From: Paenibacillus sp. Soil522
GTDB taxonomy: Bacteria > Bacillota > Bacilli > Paenibacillales > Paenibacillaceae
Direction: 5' to 3'
NCBI RefSeq assembly: GCF_001428245.1
Contig: NZ_LMRV01000039.1
Span: 1 to 64,000, forward strand
DNA length: 64,000 nt
Shown here: piece after piece, positions 1 to 9,062 of the stretch
How the letters are laid out: each line of letters opens with the position of its first letter
How positions within the stretch are numbered: the stretch's first letter is position 1
Position numbers and translations under genes: made by a program
The notes under the pieces: generated by a model
The model's database searches: none
What the model was told of the DNA's origin: nothing
Seen by the model: only the letters and a program-made list of their open reading frames with translations

Positions 1-159
1 CATCGGGATAAAGTCGAATATGACAATCATAATAATTGCTGGCCAAAGCATCGTCATGAGCTCCAACTGGGTTCGAAGATCGTGCCCGAGCCTGAACGAT
101 TTTTTTCTTTTGATATTTGCTGTCGGGATGCCTCCCTCAATGGCGCCATTTGCCATCAT
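1..159 (-). CDS. ABC sugar transporter permease, LplB-type (N-terminal part)
   Basis: The first 53 codons of an inner-membrane permease run off the left edge of the window. The visible part has a basic cytoplasmic N-terminus (IKRKKSFR) followed by the start of a hydrophobic helix (LWPAIIMIVIFDFIPM), as in LplB-type permeases of oligosaccharide importers. Two ATGs occur in tandem at 159 and 156, with a GGGAGGGA ribosome site just upstream. It lies directly downstream of a sugar-binding lipoprotein gene on the same strand, so it is probably co-transcribed. The permease call rests on context and the N-terminal pattern; the BPD_transp_1 domain itself is outside the window. Confidence 0.6.
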   Translation of the reverse strand, partial: MMANGAIEGGIPTANIKRKKSFRLGHDLRTQLELMTMLWPAIIMIVIFDFIPM

Positions 160-188
160 TCGTCCCTCCCTTGAAAAACAATGATAAT

Positions 189-224
189 GCCAAAGTGCAG
201 CATGGAATGCACATGCACTTTGGC
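189..224 (-). promoter_or_regulatory. intercistronic stem-loop
   Basis: A perfect 11-bp inverted repeat (GCCAAAGTGCA / TGCACTTTGGC) with a 14-nt loop lies between the binding-protein gene and the permease gene. It has no good U-run, so it fits better as an mRNA-stabilising or attenuating hairpin than as a full terminator. Such hairpins commonly keep binding-protein levels above permease levels. Confidence 0.5.
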
Positions 225-249
225 ACTATTCATCACTCAAATCATACTA

Positions 250-1941
250 TTAAGAATTAATGCCTTTAACCGTTACGCCCATTTCCTGCGACTTCTTCTG
301 AAGTTCCGCGTCCAGCGCCGCATCAAGCTCGTCAACCTTCAATTTCTTCAGCATGGCGACAAACTCGTCATAAAGCTTGTTGAACGCTGCTTCATCCTTC
401 GCCAATACCATCTTGGCAACCTGAGCTTCCATGTATTGCTGGATTTGATCTCTTATTTGTGCATTTTGGCTTCCGGCCGCATAGAAATCGCCAGGCAATG
501 CCAGTACAGACTGATCGTATCTTACCACTTCCGGCGATCTTCCATAAGCCGTCTGCGCTTCCATTTGAATCAATCCGCCGCCGCCTTCTCTTTTCGTTGG
601 AGCCGGTTGCACGTTTTCAAGGAATGCCATATTGGCGAATTGCCAGAAGATATCCAATCCCGTTTTGGCGCTGTCCTTCTGATCTTGTGTACCTTTCTCC
701 GTTCTTGTAAAGAGGCCTTTGTCATCTTTCGTGAAATGAACGCCTTCGATACCGAAGTTATTGAGAGTCATCCCTTCGGTGCTGGTCATAAAGCTGAGCC
801 ATTTCGCCAACTTTTCCGGTTCCTTAGCCGATTTCGAAATGTACGTTTGCATCCAGCCTGCCCCTGGTTCAGACCCTCTAGGGAAAACAGGTTTTGTGCC
901 TTCGTTCGACAAGATAGTGCCAGGAGAAACCCAGAAATCAAGCGTATCGAATTTGCCCTGAGCTGTATTCCCGATGAACATAAACACACGTTTGGACAAG
1001 AGATTGGCTTCGATCGCCGCATTATCCGTCGTCATCTGACCGGCATCGAAGTAACCGCCTTGTGCCGCTTTAAACAGAAATTGAATGGCTTGCTTGTGTT
1101 CCGGAGCCAAGAGAATATTTCTAAATTTCCCGTCTTTATCAATAGGCATAGCGCCAAAAGATCTTTGAAGAAACTGGAGCGTCTCGCCATGATAGTTTTT
1201 ACCGTGTATCTGAAGCGGGATAACAGGCTGGCCGTCAACCATCAGCTTCATGTCCTGTACCTTTTTGAGAGCCGCGAGCACGTCATCCTCGGTTTTCAGA
1301 TCGGTAAGGGCAATGCCTGCTTCCTTCAAAATATTCGAGTTGACCAAAACGCCTTTGTTTTCACTGTATTTTGCCACATCTTCAAAGTAAGTGTTTGCAT
1401 ACGGATATACCTTTCTCGCGTCATCGCCGCCCATATGACTCGGAATGGCATACCAGTCGCCATCGCGTTTGACAAGCTGCTTCTTTACATCTTCAGGAAA
1501 GTCTTTGAGCAAATGGGATTCCGGATCGTATTGCTTAAGAAATTCTTCCAATTGCCAAACCTTGCCGGCTTGAACCAGCTTTTTCCCCATATCAGGGCCT
1601 ACGGTCGTAATGATATCCGGGAAAGCGTCCGTCGTTGAAACCATCATCAGATTCAATTTCGTGTCGCCGTCCTGAGCCGGAATGTTATAGCTGAAGGTAA
1701 GCCCTGTCTTTTCCGTAATTCCGCCCATTATTGTTCCAGACTCAGCGTTCCATTGAGGCGGGTTCCAGAATCCTGCTGTCGCGAACCAGTTCACATTAAC
1801 CGGCGCCGCAGGCGTCTCGGTTTTCACTTCGTTCGTCGGTTTGGCTCCGTTGTCGGTACCGCTTCCCGATTGGTTGGCGCTGCAGCCTGACAACGCAATC
1901 GTTGCGGCCATCGCCAATATTGAAAACACTTTCAATTTCAT
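250..1941 (-). CDS. extracellular sugar-binding lipoprotein of an ABC importer (LplA-like)
   Basis: This is a 563-residue solute-binding protein of the large type (family 1) that feeds oligosaccharides to LplB/LplC permeases. It has a basic n-region, a hydrophobic segment and a lipobox LSGC with Cys20, so it should be anchored to the outer face of the membrane. A low-complexity linker rich in Thr, Pro and Glu follows, then the binding fold. The ATG at 1941 is preferred: a TTG at 1950 abuts the GGGGGA ribosome site with no spacing, while the ATG is 9 nt away. It lies downstream of a sensor kinase/response regulator pair and upstream of a permease on the same strand, the usual arrangement in Paenibacillaceae. 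The substrate cannot be read from the sequence. Confidence 0.9.
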   Translation of the reverse strand: MKLKVFSILAMAATIALSGCSANQSGSGTDNGAKPTNEVKTETPAAPVNVNWFATAGFWNPPQWNAESGTIMGGITEKTGLTFSYNIPAQDGDTKLNLMMVSTTDAFPDIITTVGPDMGKKLVQAGKVWQLEEFLKQYDPESHLLKDFPEDVKKQLVKRDGDWYAIPSHMGGDDARKVYPYANTYFEDVAKYSENKGVLVNSNILKEAGIALTDLKTEDDVLAALKKVQDMKLMVDGQPVIPLQIHGKNYHGETLQFLQRSFGAMPIDKDGKFRNILLAPEHKQAIQFLFKAAQGGYFDAGQMTTDNAAIEANLLSKRVFMFIGNTAQGKFDTLDFWVSPGTILSNEGTKPVFPRGSEPGAGWMQTYISKSAKEPEKLAKWLSFMTSTEGMTLNNFGIEGVHFTKDDKGLFTRTEKGTQDQKDSAKTGLDIFWQFANMAFLENVQPAPTKREGGGGLIQMEAQTAYGRSPEVVRYDQSVLALPGDFYAAGSQNAQIRDQIQQYMEAQVAKMVLAKDEAAFNKLYDEFVAMLKKLKVDELDAALDAELQKKSQEMGVTVKGINS

Positions 1942-2051
1942 ACTATTCAATCCCCCTGTGTTTAATGGTTACTGCTTCTACATCATAGCCTGCTATCCCG
2001 GTGTATCATATGTTTCGATTTTTATATTTTGGTGTTCATTTCAGATAGCGT

Positions 2052-3506
2052 TTACATTTTGCGATACTTGCTGGGCGTAATGCCGTAGTGCTTTTTGAAC
2101 AGCTTGTTGAAATGAAAGTAATCCTTATAACCCACACGCTCTACGATCTCATGAATGGACAGCGTTGCGTCATGCAATAATTCTTTGGCCAAGTTCAACC
2201 TTTTGTTCATCACATACTCCGAATAAGTTTTTCCTGTTTCCTTCTTGATCATGGTGCTTAAATATCCGAGACTGATATTGAACTCCCTCGACAAAAAACC
2301 AAGCATAATATCTTCCGTAAAGCTGGAATCGACATGTCCGATGATCTTCTTTACCGTCTCGTTGGAAATGTGCAGCTCATCCCCCGATTTCTCGAGGAAG
2401 ATGGCCTTCAGCCTGTCGAACAACTGCTCGATTGAGCTGTAATGACGAAAGATTTGATAATAGTTCAAGTATTCAATTTCATAAATGGCATTGCTGTTAC
2501 TGTAATATTTAAAGAAGAGCGAGACGATTTGATTGTAAAGCGAAGAGATTTGGTCGATCTGCATATTCCGCGTCTTACAGTCCTCGCATAGCTCGTCCAG
2601 CCCTCTGTTCAATTGCTCCGGCTTCTGTTCCTTAATGGCCAGTTCGATTTGCAGGACCGTCTTCGCCAGCTCAGATGCATGCTCGGCCGCTTTATATTCG
2701 ATTATCCGGTCCACTGGTCTGGTAAATGAACTGCAGAGGGCGACATCCGATTCCTGGTAGAGTTTGGCAACGGATGCCGAGTAAACGCCGATGCCGCTAA
2801 TCCCGATAGACTGGGCGTGAGACAGATGTTCAGAGATGAAATTCAATAATCCGACCGGATTTTTCAACTCGTCGTAATTGATCAGGTAGGAGACTTTATT
2901 TTGCCCCGATCGAAAACGCAAATAACGGACGCCGGCAACCGCCGCTGCCCGCTCATCGGGACCGGAAACCGAAGATCCCTCGTAGAGACAACTGACAAAC
3001 CGATAGTGCGGATAATCAAATGCAATTCCCCGGCTGGTCAAAAAGTTATGGATTTTCATTTTATGGTCGGGCTCGAATAATTCGAACAGATCATCCAGAA
3101 ACAAATCCAGACTTTTTTGTGCTTTTTGCTCCTCCTCCAACTCCTTTTTTAAACGTGCCAACGTATCCGTCAGCTTGTTTTTGTCGACCTGCTTGAGCAA
3201 ATAATCGAACGCACCGAGCCGGAGCGCCTGTTGCGCATATTCGAATTCCGAATATCCGCTGATCAGGATCACTTTGCTAGGCAAATCGTGCAGCCGGATA
3301 TGTTCCAAAAGCTTAATCCCGTCCAATCCCGGCATGCGGATATCCGAGAGGACGACGTCCGGCTTCTTCTCCATAATTATCTCCAGAGCCGACAATCCGT
3401 TGTGCGCTTCTCCGATTACGGTGTAGCCAAAACTTTCCCATTCCACCAATTGTTTAATCCCGTACGCAACCCAAGGCTCATCGTCTACGATCAATACCGT
3501 GTGCAT
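2052..3506 (-). CDS. response regulator, YesN-type (receiver + AraC HTH)
   Basis: A 484-residue transcription factor with an N-terminal receiver domain (acidic pair in IVDDEP, phospho-acceptor D55 in LSDIRMPGLDG, conserved K105) and a C-terminal AraC double helix-turn-helix (about residues 385-484, ending GYKDYFHFNKLFKKHYGITPSKYRKM). The middle ~250 residues are a linker/dimerisation region typical of long YesN proteins. It lies 17 nt downstream of the cognate kinase. Phosphorylated protein most likely activates the adjacent binding-protein/permease genes; this target is inferred from position. Confidence 0.92.
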   Translation of the reverse strand: MHTVLIVDDEPWVAYGIKQLVEWESFGYTVIGEAHNGLSALEIIMEKKPDVVLSDIRMPGLDGIKLLEHIRLHDLPSKVILISGYSEFEYAQQALRLGAFDYLLKQVDKNKLTDTLARLKKELEEEQKAQKSLDLFLDDLFELFEPDHKMKIHNFLTSRGIAFDYPHYRFVSCLYEGSSVSGPDERAAAVAGVRYLRFRSGQNKVSYLINYDELKNPVGLLNFISEHLSHAQSIGISGIGVYSASVAKLYQESDVALCSSFTRPVDRIIEYKAAEHASELAKTVLQIELAIKEQKPEQLNRGLDELCEDCKTRNMQIDQISSLYNQIVSLFFKYYSNSNAIYEIEYLNYYQIFRHYSSIEQLFDRLKAIFLEKSGDELHISNETVKKIIGHVDSSFTEDIMLGFLSREFNISLGYLSTMIKKETGKTYSEYVMNKRLNLAKELLHDATLSIHEIVERVGYKDYFHFNKLFKKHYGITPSKYRKM

Positions 3507-3523
3507 CGTTTTACAACCTCCAA

Positions 3524-5254
3524 TTATTCTGCATAGTCTTCTAAGGGGAAGGTAATCTTGACGGTTGTACCCAAGCCGGTTTTGCTCTCGATGAGCAGAT
3601 CCGCCTCGTCTCCATATAAAAGCTTGATTCTCCAGTAAATATTGGATATACCTATGCCCTGCTTCGCATCTTTCGCCGCCTGTCCTTCATTCTCGAATAA
3701 TCTCAGCCGTTCGGTCAACTCCTGGAGCTGTTTTTCTTCTATCCCGTTTCCGTTATCCTGTATGACGTATTGAACTTGGCTCCGCGAGATCTTGTGCACG
3801 TGAATCCGGACCGTGCCGTTGTCGATCTTTCTCTCCAATCCGTGGAAAACAGCATTTTCCACAATCGGCTGAAGCAGCATTTTAATCGTTTTCAGCTTGA
3901 GTATATCTTCATCCGCATCGATCATTACCTGTATTTTTCCCATGAACCGGAATCCAATAATTTTTGCGTATTCCTTGACGTGGGATATTTCGTCCTGAAT
4001 CGTAACAAAATCGCTCCCTTTGACCGAGTATCTGAACATGTTGGACAAGGAGGCCGAAATATCGGCAATATCCTGAACTTTGTAATAAAAAGCCATGGCA
4101 CGTATACATTCCAGTGTATTGTACAAAAAATGAGGGTTGATCTGATTGCGGTATGCCGATATTTCCATCTGTTTTTTCGTGATTTCCATTTCGTACATTC
4201 GCTTTTGCGTAAACTGAATCTCTTCGCTCAGGGAGTCGATTTCGTCCAGCATTTTATTCAAACTGACGGCGAGAACGCCGATTTCATTATGGTATGCCAC
4301 ATGGATGCGGCTTTCTCGGCCCACTTTCGGATAGGACTTCATAAAATCCATCAGCGCCTTTACCGGCTTTAAGATACGGGTAAAAAAAAGGATAAGAAAG
4401 AGACCAAGTATACAAAACATGACCGCATACGTCGCAATGTTCAGCCTTTGAACGGTATTCAATTCCTGCAACAGCTCGTTCTTCGGAATGATGCTGATCA
4501 GTTCCCACCCGGTCTCAGACAGCGTGCTCGTCTGCACGATATACCGGTTGTCGTTTTTCCACTCCTCTAACCGGAACGTATCGATGTTGGGCGTATTTCC
4601 AACGCTTGCCAACATTTTTTTGTTTTGATCAAGGAGCAGGAGCCGTGAATTGGCTGTAATTTTTGCATTCTTCAATATATTGCTGAAGTTTCCGACATCC
4701 ATGACAAATACGCTTGTTCCCTTGTAATCCCTAGCAGGAGTGTTTTTCAAATTATGAATCGGAACGGAAATCGAATAGTACGGGATTATTTCACCCGTAT
4801 CCGGATCCGCTAATAAACCGGAATATTCGATATTTGGATCCGGCAGTTTGACGGATTCGCCGGTTCCCAGACCTAGAGTGGCTACTATCGTCCCTGACCG
4901 GTTGTAAAGCTGGATGCCCCGAATATTATCTTTCAATGTGGTGGTATTGGAGAACACCGATATGACCTCGTTGTGCATGAGAATCCTGGATAAAGAGTCA
5001 TCCGCGTCCAAGTAAGCTTGTACCGTCGGACTATACAGCATCGAAACCGAGATTCTCTCCATGTCCGCATAAAAGCTTTTCATCTTATCTTCAACCTGAA
5101 GCAAAATTTTGCCGGCGGAGTCCGTAACCTTGCTCTCGACTATACGTTTGGCAATCGTGTTCGAGATGAAAAATGAGATCAGAAGAATGACCAGCATCAT
5201 CAAGATCAAATAAAGGATTTGCCTGGTAAGGCCAAGATTTTGGAATCGTAGCAT
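3524..5254 (-). CDS. sensor histidine kinase, YesM-type
   Basis: A 576-residue membrane kinase. The first transmembrane helix is near residues 12-32, followed by a ~240-residue extracellular sensor (Cache-like), a second helix near 272-293, a HAMP linker, and a His_kinase domain with phospho-acceptor H375 in INPHFLYNTLE. A HATPase_c domain with N-box NAVFHGLE and G-box DNGNGIEE follows. It probably senses extracellular sugar or the loaded binding protein and phosphorylates the regulator encoded immediately downstream. It is the first gene of the kinase-regulator-transporter series reading leftward. Confidence 0.92.
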   Translation of the reverse strand: MLRFQNLGLTRQILYLILMMLVILLISFFISNTIAKRIVESKVTDSAGKILLQVEDKMKSFYADMERISVSMLYSPTVQAYLDADDSLSRILMHNEVISVFSNTTTLKDNIRGIQLYNRSGTIVATLGLGTGESVKLPDPNIEYSGLLADPDTGEIIPYYSISVPIHNLKNTPARDYKGTSVFVMDVGNFSNILKNAKITANSRLLLLDQNKKMLASVGNTPNIDTFRLEEWKNDNRYIVQTSTLSETGWELISIIPKNELLQELNTVQRLNIATYAVMFCILGLFLILFFTRILKPVKALMDFMKSYPKVGRESRIHVAYHNEIGVLAVSLNKMLDEIDSLSEEIQFTQKRMYEMEITKKQMEISAYRNQINPHFLYNTLECIRAMAFYYKVQDIADISASLSNMFRYSVKGSDFVTIQDEISHVKEYAKIIGFRFMGKIQVMIDADEDILKLKTIKMLLQPIVENAVFHGLERKIDNGTVRIHVHKISRSQVQYVIQDNGNGIEEKQLQELTERLRLFENEGQAAKDAKQGIGISNIYWRIKLLYGDEADLLIESKTGLGTTVKITFPLEDYAE

Positions 5255-5299
5255 GATTATCCATTCCTTTTCGTATTTTTCACTGTTATAACCGGAAGT

Positions 5300-5733
5300 T
5301 GGTCAGTAAATATCGTCCCGACTTCTTTCTTGAACAGCTGGCTTTTCCATTTCAACAGTTGCCGAAAGCGCCGTAAGCGACCGCTCTTTGTGTGAAAGCA
5401 AATTCTGCGTAACCGCTTACTAAAATTAACAGGACGAGACTGAACGCATCCTTCAAATTATTAATGAGTTCAAGCCCGCTCATGCCGGGCATCCGAATAT
5501 CCGTAAATAGCGGCATCATGATGACGACTTCGGTGCCCATTCCTGCTTTGCTGTTCTTCATAATGCCATATTCGTCCCCGCAGCTCAACTTGATCCGATT
5601 GTTAACGTTTTCCAGACCGATGTTGACCGTTCGGTTGTTACGGTTTTTTCCATCCATAACGGCTTGCAATTTTTCAACGTAGATGGAATAGATTCGCGCT
5701 CCCTCTAATCGACAATTTTTTCAGATATTCCAT
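5300..5733 (-). pseudogene. collapsed YesM/YesN two-component pair (in-frame kinase-regulator fusion remnant)
   Basis: Three pieces of a second two-component pair remain. A ribosome site and start at 5733 encode MEYLKKLSIRG, which resembles a kinase N-terminus. After a deletion, an open frame from about 5700 holds the end of a HATPase domain (TVNIGLENVNNRIKLS, GTEVVIMMPL). That runs in frame into the middle of a receiver domain (TDIRMPGMSGLELINNL, then LILVSGYAEFAFTQRAVAYGAF). The kinase stop and the first ~50 residues of the regulator are therefore missing. After GAF the frame breaks; a shifted frame reads LLKW, like the usual YLLKPV. No catalytic His, sensor or HTH is left, so it is non-functional. 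Confidence 0.75.
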
Positions 5734-5803
5734 ATTTTCACGACCTCTAAATGACCAGGGTATGAACGATTCGGATAATTCTATTATAACAGCCGCAGCA
5801 CAT

Positions 5804-5832
5804 ATAAAAAGAGCCGCCTTTTCGCGACTCTT
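5804..5832 (-). terminator. Rho-independent terminator after the TerF-like gene
   Basis: On the minus strand AAGAGTCGC pairs with GCGGCTCTT around a 6-nt loop and runs into TTTTTAT. It lies 40 nt after the stop of the gene ending at 5872. Confidence 0.75.
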
Positions 5833-5871
5833 TTGTTGCTACGTATTTATCGCTCATGGGAATCCTTCGTT

Positions 5872-7128
5872 CTAAGGCCGAATAATCCGTTTTTCCTTCG
5901 CAGCTTCCAGCCAGCGCGGAAACTCATTCAGCAGCTGGTCGTACAGCGACTCGTCGGAGACGGCGGAAATGTCGTCCAAATGGATGAAGTTTGCGTTATC
6001 CACAAGGCGGCCCTCCATCGTATCCAGCTTTTTCAACACCTCGAAATCGGAGTCTCCGATGCCTACGAACTGCCAGAAAATCGGCAGTACCGAAGATGCC
6101 GTAATCACTTTCTTGATCGGCTTCACGACGCCGCCATCATTAATGAAAATAATGAACACTGGCATACCGTCATCCTGCTCGACCGTATATTTGCGAATCA
6201 CGTCCTCCATGACCGGCGGCTCATTGTTCCGTCCAAACTTATGGATGGCATCGTTGTTCAAAATATGCGTCTGCACATATTGGTTAAAATCTTTTTCCGT
6301 CACGGAAGGCAATCGGCTGAAATGGGTGTCGTACACCCACACGTCAAGCGCGGCGTTATCGTCGAACTTGCAGGCAACCGCCAATATGCGCTCGACGACT
6401 TCCTGAACGGTCCCGTTTTTGTACAAGCCCTGCATGGAGCCGGTTATATCCAGCACGATGCCCACCTTTGCCGTGACATTCGTCAGCTTCTTCTTTTCTA
6501 ACGTGATTTGTACCATTTTTTTGCGCAAGTCGATGATCGGCAGGGCAGCTTCCTCGACGGCAGCCGCCGCCTCGGCAGACTCTTCCTCCACCTTCAGGCC
6601 AAAATTCGTGCACAAGGACGCAAGCCCGCCGAAAAAGCCGCTGCCGACCGCGTTAAATTTCCATTCCCCGTTATAGCGATATAACTCCCCGACCACGACA
6701 GCCGTCTCGTTCGTAAAACCGGTGCCGCAATCGAAGCGGAACAGTTCCTCCTCAGTAGCCGAATTGACCAAACGTACATAAAGCCCGGATACATCCTTCA
6801 TGTAGTGACCCAGCCGCTCTCCTTCGTGAATCGTTATCGTTAATGCGATTTTCGAAATGCTTTCCGGCATGCGGGATAACGAGACCTGGATGACCTCCTG
6901 CTCGCCGGTACCCGTCGCCGAATGAGCAACGGACCCGTCACGAGCCTCGGGATTTCCGTAAAAAATAAAATGCTCGTCCCGCTCACACTTGCCGTCGCCG
7001 GATAATAGAAATGCGGCCGCGTCTAAGCTCATTGGCGATACACCGATTGTCCACCCGAAACGCAGGCTGAGCAATGAGAGGTTTCGTCCCTTTGTTACGT
7101 CTGCCTTTTGTCCCTTTAACAGCTGCAT
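5872..7128 (-). CDS. TerD-domain + von Willebrand A protein (TerF-like)
   Basis: A 418-residue cytoplasmic protein. Residues 1-180 form a TerD domain (GWTIG near the start, DAAAFLL, FYGNP, ALTITIHEG, RFDCGTGFTNETAVVVGELYR), the fold that binds calcium in TerD-family proteins. Residues ~215-405 are a vWA domain with MIDAS motif DITGS (227-231), the DxTxS form usual for TerF-like proteins. An Ala/Glu-rich linker (183-198) joins them. This architecture is linked to tellurite/stress-response (ter) clusters, but no other ter gene is visible nearby, so it is an orphan. It is a single-gene unit with its own terminator. Its specific role is unknown. Confidence 0.85.
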   Translation of the reverse strand: MQLLKGQKADVTKGRNLSLLSLRFGWTIGVSPMSLDAAAFLLSGDGKCERDEHFIFYGNPEARDGSVAHSATGTGEQEVIQVSLSRMPESISKIALTITIHEGERLGHYMKDVSGLYVRLVNSATEEELFRFDCGTGFTNETAVVVGELYRYNGEWKFNAVGSGFFGGLASLCTNFGLKVEEESAEAAAAVEEAALPIIDLRKKMVQITLEKKKLTNVTAKVGIVLDITGSMQGLYKNGTVQEVVERILAVACKFDDNAALDVWVYDTHFSRLPSVTEKDFNQYVQTHILNNDAIHKFGRNNEPPVMEDVIRKYTVEQDDGMPVFIIFINDGGVVKPIKKVITASSVLPIFWQFVGIGDSDFEVLKKLDTMEGRLVDNANFIHLDDISAVSDESLYDQLLNEFPRWLEAAKEKRIIRP

Positions 7129-7422
7129 TTGGTCAACTCCGTTTCAGTAGGCTGGCTATTTTTATTTGGAGCAACTCTCTCAAATCCTGTATTGATGAAG
7201 AAAACATTTCTATTATAGCTCAAATCAGAGAATAAGGAGAGACGTTCATGGAATTCTTGCCCTCGATTTCGAAACCGCTTTTTATTATGTAAAAATAGAA
7301 GTATATCACAGACTGTGTCTTAAAAAGATACAATCAGCATTATTGTTCAACCAAAAAAATGGACTGTTCTAGAAGAACAATCCGCAAAGTTATGGCCATA
7401 CCTCATTTGTTGCCATCCATGC
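7129..7422. other. intergenic region between fixX and the TerF-like gene
   Basis: It holds the promoter region of the TerF-like gene near 7140-7210 and AT-rich sequence. A short minus-strand frame near 7347 has no ribosome site and no recognisable product. I see nothing else. Confidence 0.4.
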
Positions 7423-7457
7423 AAAAAGCCCGCCCGGATACAGGTCCGGTGCGGGCT
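7423..7457 (-). terminator. terminator of the fixABCX operon
   Basis: On the minus strand AGCCCGC and GCGGGCT pair, with inner CCGGA/TCCGG arms, followed by TTTTTGC. It lies 14 nt after the fixX stop. Confidence 0.8.
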
Positions 7458-7470
7458 GGAAATGCTGCAG

Positions 7471-7755
7471 TCAGCCGTATTTATAGGTGATGCCGTACCC
7501 CCCTTTTGGGTAAACCCAATCGATGTTGTCGTAGGGGCATGCGATCCGGCACGTCCCGCATTCGATGCAGTTTTCATACGCGACGGTCGTCAGCTTCTGC
7601 TTTTTGTCCCAATCGTACACATCGGACGGGCAAAAATAATTGCAGTCCTTCTTGACGCATTTCAGACAGTTGTCCCGTTCCTTAATGATTAGATGGGATA
7701 CGTCATCGCACTTGTAGCGGATCGTAAACAGCTTGTCGGAAATCGAATCATTCAT
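7471..7755 (-). CDS. fixX: ferredoxin-like protein FixX
   Basis: A 94-residue iron-sulfur protein with one CxxCxxxC-type cluster motif near the C-terminus (CIECGTCRIACPYDNI) and additional N-terminal cysteines (CLKC, CNYFC), as in FixX and the ETF:quinone oxidoreductase ferredoxin domain. It passes electrons between the FixC flavoprotein and the quinone pool. Its start overlaps the fixC stop by 4 nt (ATGA), indicating translational coupling as the last gene of fixABCX. Confidence 0.93.
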   Translation of the reverse strand: MNDSISDKLFTIRYKCDDVSHLIIKERDNCLKCVKKDCNYFCPSDVYDWDKKQKLTTVAYENCIECGTCRIACPYDNIDWVYPKGGYGITYKYG

Positions 7756-9062
7756 CCGTTCATCGCCCTCCAGCCTTTGTAGCCTAATTTCAGTAAATTC
7801 ATCGTCCCGCCGGCAGCGTCCTTAATTAATTTTACGGCCATTTTTTGTTTTTGTGCCTTGGAGACCCCGTCAACCAGAAACATCTGATAAGCGGCTTCAT
7901 TGAGCGCCGACGGCAGCTTGTCGAACAGCAGCTCCGGATCTTGTTCCTTCAGCAGCTCGTGCATCCCTTTATATTTCTTCAAATCCTTCTCGATAAACGA
8001 GCTTCGGATCTTCCGGTCGTACAGCTGCAGCGTTTCCCATGAAAAATCGTTCTTCAGTTTGGCCTCCACGATGGCCTCGCCTGCCAGCCTCCCCGACGTC
8101 ATGGCAAGGTTCGTACCCTCCCGGTGAACGAGATTGACCATCTGCGCCGCATCCCCTGCGATTACCCAGCCGTCTCCGGACAGCGAAGGCATCGAATGAT
8201 AGCCGCCTTCGGGGATAAGATGCCCCGAATATTCCAGTACCTCTCCGCCCTGAATTAATTTGCGGATCATCGGATGCTGTTTCGCCGCCTCCAGCACGGC
8301 GTACGGCTTGATCCGCTTCTCCCTCAGCTGATCGACCATGACGCCGACGCCCAGCGAGAGCGTTTCTTTGTTCGTATACAAAAATCCCATCCCCGCCATC
8401 CCTAAAGAGGTGTCACCGATAAACTCGATCGTGACGCCCTCGTCGCCTTCCAGATTGAACCGGTCCTGAATTTTCTCCCTCGGAAGGGCGATCACCTCCT
8501 TCACCGCGAGCGACACCTCATCGGGCCGCCATTCCTTATGCACGCCGAGCGATTTGCCGAGCAAGGAATTGACACCGTCCGCAATGACGACGACGTCAGC
8601 GTACAGATCGCCGTCGTCCCGATCCGTCTTCACGCCGACGACGAGGCCGTCTTTTCTAAGCAATTCTACCGCGACCGTTTGATAGACCGGGATAGCCCCG
8701 GCCTGAACCGCTTTGTCGGCAAACCACTGGTCGAACTTCACCCTGAGACCGGTGAAGCAGTTATAAGGCGCCTTGTAGGCTTCGTTCCGGTGACCGAACG
8801 TCGTTACGGATTCCTTGCCCATCATCCATACCCGCTGCTCGACGATGTAGCGCTCCATCGGGAACCCTTTTTCCGTCCAAAATTCGGGGATCATTTCCTC
8901 CAGCTGTTTCCGGTACAGCACCCCGCCGAAAATATTTTTCGAGCCGGGAAACTCGCCCCGCTCCAGCAGCACGACGCGTAGCCCTGCCCGGGCCATCGTC
9001 AGCGCGGCTGCGGCGCCGGCCGGTCCCGCACCGACGACGACCGCGTCAAACTTTTCGTTCAT
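7752..9062 (-). CDS. fixC: electron-transfer flavoprotein-quinone oxidoreductase FixC
   Basis: A 436-residue flavoprotein with an N-terminal FAD-binding Rossmann motif (VVVGAGPAGAAAA), the conserved KNIFGGVLY segment and a later FAD contact (GDGWVIAGDAAQMVN). With FixX it forms the quinone-reducing branch of the FixABCX bifurcating complex, which couples exergonic electron transfer from NADH to quinone to the endergonic reduction of ferredoxin or flavodoxin. It overlaps fixB by 17 nt and fixX by 4 nt. Confidence 0.94.
   Translation of the reverse strand: MNEKFDAVVVGAGPAGAAAALTMARAGLRVVLLERGEFPGSKNIFGGVLYRKQLEEMIPEFWTEKGFPMERYIVEQRVWMMGKESVTTFGHRNEAYKAPYNCFTGLRVKFDQWFADKAVQAGAIPVYQTVAVELLRKDGLVVGVKTDRDDGDLYADVVVIADGVNSLLGKSLGVHKEWRPDEVSLAVKEVIALPREKIQDRFNLEGDEGVTIEFIGDTSLGMAGMGFLYTNKETLSLGVGVMVDQLREKRIKPYAVLEAAKQHPMIRKLIQGGEVLEYSGHLIPEGGYHSMPSLSGDGWVIAGDAAQMVNLVHREGTNLAMTSGRLAGEAIVEAKLKNDFSWETLQLYDRKIRSSFIEKDLKKYKGMHELLKEQDPELLFDKLPSALNEAAYQMFLVDGVSKAQKQKMAVKLIKDAAGGTMNLLKLGYKGWRAMNG

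Noticed and set aside
181-1638. 485-codon plus-strand frame opposite the sugar-binding lipoprotein gene
   Set aside because: It is antisense to a gene with a clear lipobox and ribosome site; its product has no family features. Long antisense frames recur opposite most genes here.
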